Assembly (NCBI GenBank): GCA_964565775.1 | Contig: CAZMGB010000015.1 | Coordinates: 1-64,000 of the forward strand | Length of the DNA: 64,000 bases | Source of the DNA: CAZMGB01 sp964565775 | Lineage (GTDB): Bacteria > Chloroflexota > Dehalococcoidia > DSTF01 > JALHUB01 | Reading direction: 5' to 3' | In this document: piece by piece, positions 60,389 through 64,000 of the stretch | How the letters are laid out: every line of letters begins with the position of its first letter | Numbering within the stretch: position 1 is the stretch's first letter | Translations under genes and position numbers: made by a program | Notes under the pieces: generated by a model | Databases searched by the model: none | Seen by the model: the letters and a program-made list of their open reading frames with translations, nothing else | Told to the model about the DNA's origin: nothing

Positions 60389-60840
60389 ATGCGATTCGGG
60401 TCGCCAGTCACAGCGACCATCATCGCCGCGGGGTTGGTTCTCGCCGCGTGCGGTGGAGGCTCGGCGACAGAGGTCGGCCTCGACAACGACTCCGTGGGAA
60501 CTCGGGTCGAGGTGGACGGCGGCGCGTACACGGACATCACGCCGCGCCTCCTGCGCTCGTGGCTGGAGAACAAAGACTTCCTGTTTGTGAACGTGCACAT
60601 TCCTTATGAAGGCGAGAGCGAGCCCACCGACGAGTTCATCCCGTTTGACGAGATTGAGGGCCACCTCGACTCGCTTCCGCAGCGCGACGCGAAGGTCGTC
60701 CTCGACTGCCGCAGCGGTTCAATGGGTGCGACCGCGGCTCGCACGCTCGTGCGCCCTGGCTACACTAACTATGGAACCTGGACGGCGGCATGATAGCCTG
60801 GGAGGAAGCGGGCTATCCTCTCCTTCGCCGAGGAGGCTAG
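60389..60840 (+). pseudogene. Rhodanese-like lipoprotein, frameshifted near the C-terminus
   Basis: ATG 60389 starts a lipoprotein (VLAAC lipobox). The rhodanese domain has ITPRLLRSWLENKDFLFVNV and the active-site loop with Cys in VVLDCRSGSMGATAART. After GYTN the frame ends early (TGA 60791-60793). In the next frame the family end is intact (WNLDGGMIAWEEAGYPLL) to TAG 60838-60840. One missing base at 60770-60771 explains it (family: G-Y-T-N-V-W-N-L-D-G-G). The active site precedes the lesion. The gene ends the redox operon that starts at 58316. Real decay or a base-calling slip. Confidence 0.75.
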
Positions 60841-60984
60841 TGCCTGGCCCGTTCGACGATGGGAAGGCGAAGACGCTGCGCTCAAGTGAGGGCTGAGGTG
60901 GCGGAGGGAGCATGAGCTCCCGGTGAGAGAGGTATGACGCGGTCGCGGCGCTCACGCATTGCCGCGCTTGCGTCGACGCCGTTG

Positions 60985-61287
60985 CTAGGCGCGGACAGCC
61001 CGCCGGATGACCCCCATGAGCTCGCGGATCATTTCCTCGCCATGCTCCTCCCGAATGGCGTCAGCGACGCAGCCTTCTATGTGGTCCCGAAGGAGCAGCA
61101 GTGATACCTCCTCAGCAGCGTGGGAAAGAGCCGTTAGCTGCTGGATGATGTCCGGGCAGTACCTGTCGTCCTCGATCATCTTGTGGATGCCGCGCGCCTG
61201 CCCCTCGATCTTGCGCATCCGCTGGAGCAGGAGGTCTTTCTGTTTGCTGTAGCGGTACTCTCGAACATTTCTTGCTGCGTTCACCAT
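60985..61287 (-). CDS. csoR: CsoR-family copper-sensing repressor
   Basis: A 100-residue DUF156 repressor from ATG 61287 (GAGAGGAG upstream). The Cu(I) ligands are intact: Cys44 (RYCPDIIQQL), His69 and Cys73 (RDHIEGCV), with the CsoR spacing of 25 and 4. KIEGQARGIHKMIEDD is the family signature. Cu(I) binding would release it from operators of copper genes, probably those at 53-57 kb and the ATPase at the right edge. Convergent with the rhodanese operon. Confidence 0.93.
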   Translation of the reverse strand: MVNAARNVREYRYSKQKDLLLQRMRKIEGQARGIHKMIEDDRYCPDIIQQLTALSHAAEEVSLLLLRDHIEGCVADAIREEHGEEMIRELMGVIRRAVRA

Positions 61288-61915
61288 GATCGCTCCTCTC
61301 GCCCAGATAGGGGCCATACCAGCTACATACTAGCACAGAGTAGCACGCGGCGGGGGAGCTCTCTTGAGATGTGTTCGATGGGTCGGCCTCGATGGCTGAG
61401 CGAGTAGGTGCCGGGGAGACGCAGCGGACATCGCCGCTCTCTGGCAAAGGACAGTGTGCAGGAGCCGTGGGGACTTCGCGGCCCTCCTCGCCGGTCCCCG
61501 TGTCGCCGGCGGGCCATCGCTGTCGGTGCCGGAGGTGCGCAGCCTCCGCTAGGACCGGCCGCCGACCAATGGGGGAGAATGAAAGCGCCATCCCGAAGGA
61601 TGACGCGAAAGATCCTGGCGACCCCGAGAGGATTCACGTTCGGCAATACCCACGCCGCCTGGCACCTTTCGGCTGGGAGCCGAAGGCGGGAGGGGCCGGC
61701 GCCCGGCAACTTGGGCTTCAGGGCTGGTCAGCCCCACTCGAAGGGAAGCGGCAGCTTGAGATGCGGAAGGAATTGCGTGGGGGCATCCGGCACAACGAGC
61801 AGCAACAGAGAGGACCGCGCCGCCCCCGGCTTGCCACAGAATGGTTGGCGGGTTGGCATGCGCGGGCCGCGCCAGGGCGCAGTCGAAAACACGGGAGCTT
61901 CGCAAGAGCAACAGC
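61288..61915. other. Intergenic region upstream of csoR
   Basis: About 630 bp. It includes the second copy of the 18-bp repeat (61646-61663), followed by a hairpin (TTCGGCT ggg AGCCGAA). Frames on both strands are short and lack ribosome binding sites; no gene called. Confidence 0.45.
61646..61663 (+). repeat. 18-bp dispersed repeat, copy 2
   Basis: ATACCCACGCCGCCTGGC, identical to 45486-45503. A hairpin TTCGGCT-ggg-AGCCGAA follows within 10 bp. The pair is 16 kb apart in intergenic DNA. Confidence 0.5.
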
Positions 61916-63691
61916 CTACACCCCGCACTCGCCCTCACCTCTCTCGTCGAGCGAGAAGAGCTTACTGGCACCCCAGTCCACGAAGGCCATGGGGTCCCGG
62001 TCGAAGGCGGGCATCTTCCTGAACTCGGCCAGCGCTTCCCGGATGTGGTCGGTGCCCACCCGGCGCGTATATTCGGCAAAAGGCTCGCCGTCGCGGCGCT
62101 CTTCGACGTAGGTGGCGATGAGTTGCGCGAAGGCTTCTGGGACGTGACGGGCTGCCACCTTCATCACCGGCCAGGCGATGACGCCCTCGCCGCTGCCCCG
62201 GCCGCCGACGAGCATCTGGAAGGCGGGCACCAGCCGCCCGTCGCTGTGGACGGCGCAGCCGTGGAAGCCCACGTCAGCGATGTGGTGGTGGCCGCAGGAG
62301 TTGGGGCAGCCGCTGATCTTGACCCTGATCTGTCTCACCAGTGGGTCGGCGAAGGGGCCGTCGCCGTTGAGGACGGTCTCGCGCAGGACGCCGGCCAGCC
62401 CCCTCGATGATGTGATGCCCAGGCTGCACGTATCGGTGCCGGCGCAGGCCATGATGTCGGACAGCGTGCCGGCGCCGGCCTCGCCCATGCCGGCCTCAAC
62501 GAGGTCGGCGTAGAGGGACGGCAGGTCAACCTCGTGTACCCAGCGCAGCACCATGTTCTGGACCGCTGCCGTCCGGATGCGACCGCCGGCGTAGCGACGG
62601 GCCGCGGCGGCCAAGGCGCGCATCTGCTCGGCCGTCAGGTCGCCCAAGGGCAGCGCGACGTGGACCAAAGAGTAGCCGGCCTGCCTCTGGGCGACGACGT
62701 TGGTGGTCCTGCAGGCCTCGAAGTCCTCGAGGGGCGCGCGGCCGTCGTTGTCACCGGTCGCCGGCGGATGCATGGGCGTCTCCTCCAGGGCGAGGTCCGG
62801 CGAACGATAGGCTCCGCCTCCGACGGGCGGCATGGCCGTCAGCTCGTCGCGCACCAGGCGGCGCAGTTCCTCCATGCCCAACCCGGCCACCAGGAACCTA
62901 ATGCGCGCCCGGTTGCGGTTGCGGCGCTCGCCCAGGCGGTCGAAGACGCGCACGACGGCCTCGACGGTGCGCACGAGCTCCTCTTCGGGCACGAACTCGT
63001 CCAGGACTTCCGCAGCACGAGAGACAGCGCCCAGACCACCTCCGACGCTAATGCGAAAGCCCCGGCGCTCCGCTCCATCCTGCCGCCGCACGACGGCCAT
63101 GGCGCCCACGTCGTGGATGGGGATAAAGCCGTAATCGTGCGGGCAGGCGGAGAAGGTGATCTTGAACTTGCGGGGCAACCTCTGGCACAGGGGGTTGCGC
63201 AGGAAATGACGGGCGACCGCCTCCGCGTGGGGCGTCACGTCGAAGACGGTGTCGGGGCAGAGTCCGGAGAAGGGGTCGGCGGTGACGTTGCGCACCGTGT
63301 TGCCGGCGGCCTCGCGCGTTGTGAGGCCGGCCGCGGCCAGGGCCCGCATGACGGCCGGCACGTCGGCGAGCCTGACGAAGTGAAACTGTATGTCCTGCCG
63401 GGTGGTGACGTGCCCGAGCCGACGCGGCACGAAGCGCTCGGCGATGCCGGCCAAAGCGTCTAGCTGGTCGGCGGTGAGGCTGCCGTGGGGTATCTTCACC
63501 CGCACCATGTGCTGGCCCCCGGCCTGGCGCTGGCCGTAGACGCCGTGCTGGAGGCGGAAGGGGCGAAAGGCGTCGCCGAGGCCGCGGCCTGCCAGGAAGG
63601 CCTGCGCCTCGCGTTCGAAGACAGCGATCTCCTCCTCTACCTCCGGCGTCGTGACGGACAGCCGACGGCCGGTCTTCACTTCCGTGGTCAT
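61916..63691 (-). CDS. Ferredoxin-type nitrite/sulfite reductase (siroheme, [4Fe-4S])
   Basis: A 591-residue protein from ATG 63691 (GGGAGGAG upstream). Two half-domains of the NirA/Sir family: first half with HGVYGQRQAGGQHMVRVKIP, RLGHVTTRQDIQFHFVRL and KFKITFSACPHDYGFIP; second half with the cluster/siroheme Cys ligands CAGTDTCSLG and GCPNSCGHHHIADVG (C-x5-C, C-x3-C). Six-electron reduction of nitrite or sulfite with ferredoxin in the cytoplasm. N-terminal half resembles archaeal-type ferredoxin nitrite/sulfite reductases; which substrate is used cannot be decided. Preceded by a strong promoter with a perfect inverted repeat. Confidence 0.9.
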   Translation of the reverse strand: MTTEVKTGRRLSVTTPEVEEEIAVFEREAQAFLAGRGLGDAFRPFRLQHGVYGQRQAGGQHMVRVKIPHGSLTADQLDALAGIAERFVPRRLGHVTTRQDIQFHFVRLADVPAVMRALAAAGLTTREAAGNTVRNVTADPFSGLCPDTVFDVTPHAEAVARHFLRNPLCQRLPRKFKITFSACPHDYGFIPIHDVGAMAVVRRQDGAERRGFRISVGGGLGAVSRAAEVLDEFVPEEELVRTVEAVVRVFDRLGERRNRNRARIRFLVAGLGMEELRRLVRDELTAMPPVGGGAYRSPDLALEETPMHPPATGDNDGRAPLEDFEACRTTNVVAQRQAGYSLVHVALPLGDLTAEQMRALAAAARRYAGGRIRTAAVQNMVLRWVHEVDLPSLYADLVEAGMGEAGAGTLSDIMACAGTDTCSLGITSSRGLAGVLRETVLNGDGPFADPLVRQIRVKISGCPNSCGHHHIADVGFHGCAVHSDGRLVPAFQMLVGGRGSGEGVIAWPVMKVAARHVPEAFAQLIATYVEERRDGEPFAEYTRRVGTDHIREALAEFRKMPAFDRDPMAFVDWGASKLFSLDERGEGECGV

Positions 63692-63756
63692 TGGCTCCTC
63701 CCTGAGGGCTCCCCGCTGGGGGCTGGGCTTCTCCGGGCATGATGATGTCGACAAAA

Positions 63757-63807
63757 TGGGTTGACTTTATCGAGATACTACTACCGCCCAGTACTTGTGT
63801 CAACCCA
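63757..63807 (-). promoter_or_regulatory. Promoter and operator of the nitrite/sulfite reductase gene
   Basis: On the minus strand TTGACA (63803-63798), 17 bp, then TAGTAT (63780-63775) make a near-consensus promoter, start near 63768 and a leader of about 77 nt. A perfect 9-bp inverted repeat TGGGTTGAC (63757-63765) / GTCAACCCA (63799-63807) flanks it; one arm overlaps -35, the other lies just past the start. A dimeric repressor or a looping pair would block transcription. Confidence 0.6.
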
Positions 63808-63877
63808 CAAGATGGGGGGAACCCGTCTTCTTCTTGAGGTCGGAGGGCTCAGAGGATGCCGGAGTTGATGCTGGGAG

Positions 63878-64000
63878 CTAGCGGAACCGAGTAAGACGAA
63901 GGGCGTTGCTGATCACTGACACTGAGCTGGCCGCCATGGCTACGGCGGCTATAGCGGGGTTCAGCAGAGCGCCGATGACGGGATAGAGCACGCCCGCCGC
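63878..64000 (-). CDS. copA: Partial copper P-type ATPase, second copy, cut by window edge
   Basis: Reading minus from the edge to a stop at 63880-63878, the last 40 codons (GVLYPVIGALLNPAIAAVAM, AASS, SNALRLTRFR) are almost identical to the C-terminus of the ATPase at 53560-56274. DNA differs at many third positions, so it is a paralogue, not an assembly repeat. Only the C-terminal end is visible. It is likely regulated by CsoR and lies beyond the nitrite/sulfite reductase promoter. Confidence 0.85.
   Translation of the reverse strand, partial: AAGVLYPVIGALLNPAIAAVAMAASSVSVISNALRLTRFR

Overview
The window is a GC-rich bacterial chromosome segment with tightly packed genes on both strands, many GTG/TTG starts, lipoprotein (lipobox) signals and an AGGAGG-type Shine-Dalgarno. 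The gene content suggests an uncultured Chloroflexota, plausibly Dehalococcoidia-like: GT4 trehalose synthase, phosphoketolase, DsrMK-like membrane redox proteins, a double-cubane-type dehydratase with its activator, PCYCGC and DUF1573 proteins, and a GAF/PAS kinase fused to a DNA-binding regulator. This assignment is inference; there is no rRNA or tRNA here to test it.

Layout. 0.2-0.4 kb: TPR pseudogene. 0.9-6.8 kb (minus): treT, a phosphatase, ackA and xfp, i.e. a phosphoketolase to acetyl-phosphate to acetate/ATP route next to trehalose synthesis. 7.3-11.5 kb (minus): a MerR regulator, a Tm-1-like protein, a TIM-barrel 'PEP hydrolase'-like protein and an Old Yellow Enzyme, divergent from a class III aminotransferase (11.7-13.0 kb) across a perfect 8-8-8 dyad. 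13.1-24.4 kb (plus): a kinase-regulator fusion, 11-bp-phased PhoB-box-like repeats, an M50 protease, a zinc ribbon, a PRC-barrel protein, a split cytochrome b6-like complex, a second and nearly identical PRC-barrel copy whose arrival cut off a glucose dehydrogenase gene, 6-phosphogluconate dehydrogenase, an HtrA protease and a HEAT-repeat protein. 24.8-31.8 kb (minus): an orphan sugar-binding lipoprotein, a gene-poor stretch, a GNAT enzyme, then ArsR, DsrM-like and DsrK-like genes, the last fused to a cysteine-less DsrC/TusE domain. 32.4-36.3 kb (plus): cold shock protein, RRM protein, GGQ-domain protein, aldehyde dehydrogenase, aldo/keto reductase. 36.3-41.6 kb (minus): a six-gene set with two TenA-family proteins, an M28-like hydrolase, an M24-like enzyme, a saccharopine-dehydrogenase-like enzyme and a broken second copy of its tail. 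42.2-44.2 kb (plus): a dehydratase/double-cubane protein and its ATPase activator. 44.5-50 kb (minus): frameshifted AbiTii, two small genes, and a large FAD/Fe-S oxidoreductase split by a frameshift. 50.7-56.8 kb (minus): a copper-resistance operon. 56.8-60.8 kb (plus): methyltransferase, DUF302, and an extracytoplasmic redox cluster whose DUF1573 gene has an in-frame TGA after a Cys codon with a SECIS-like hairpin. 61-63.7 kb (minus): CsoR and a siroheme nitrite/sulfite reductase. The right edge cuts a second copper ATPase.

Strongest lead: the DUF1573 gene at 58316-58864 as a candidate selenoprotein. Next are the DsrK-DsrC fusion, the PRC-barrel duplication, and the Tm-1/TIM-barrel/aminotransferase locus. 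Three genes (AbiTii, FAD/Fe-S oxidoreductase, rhodanese) are each broken by a one-base indel, two of them in homopolymer runs, so sequencing error must be considered.
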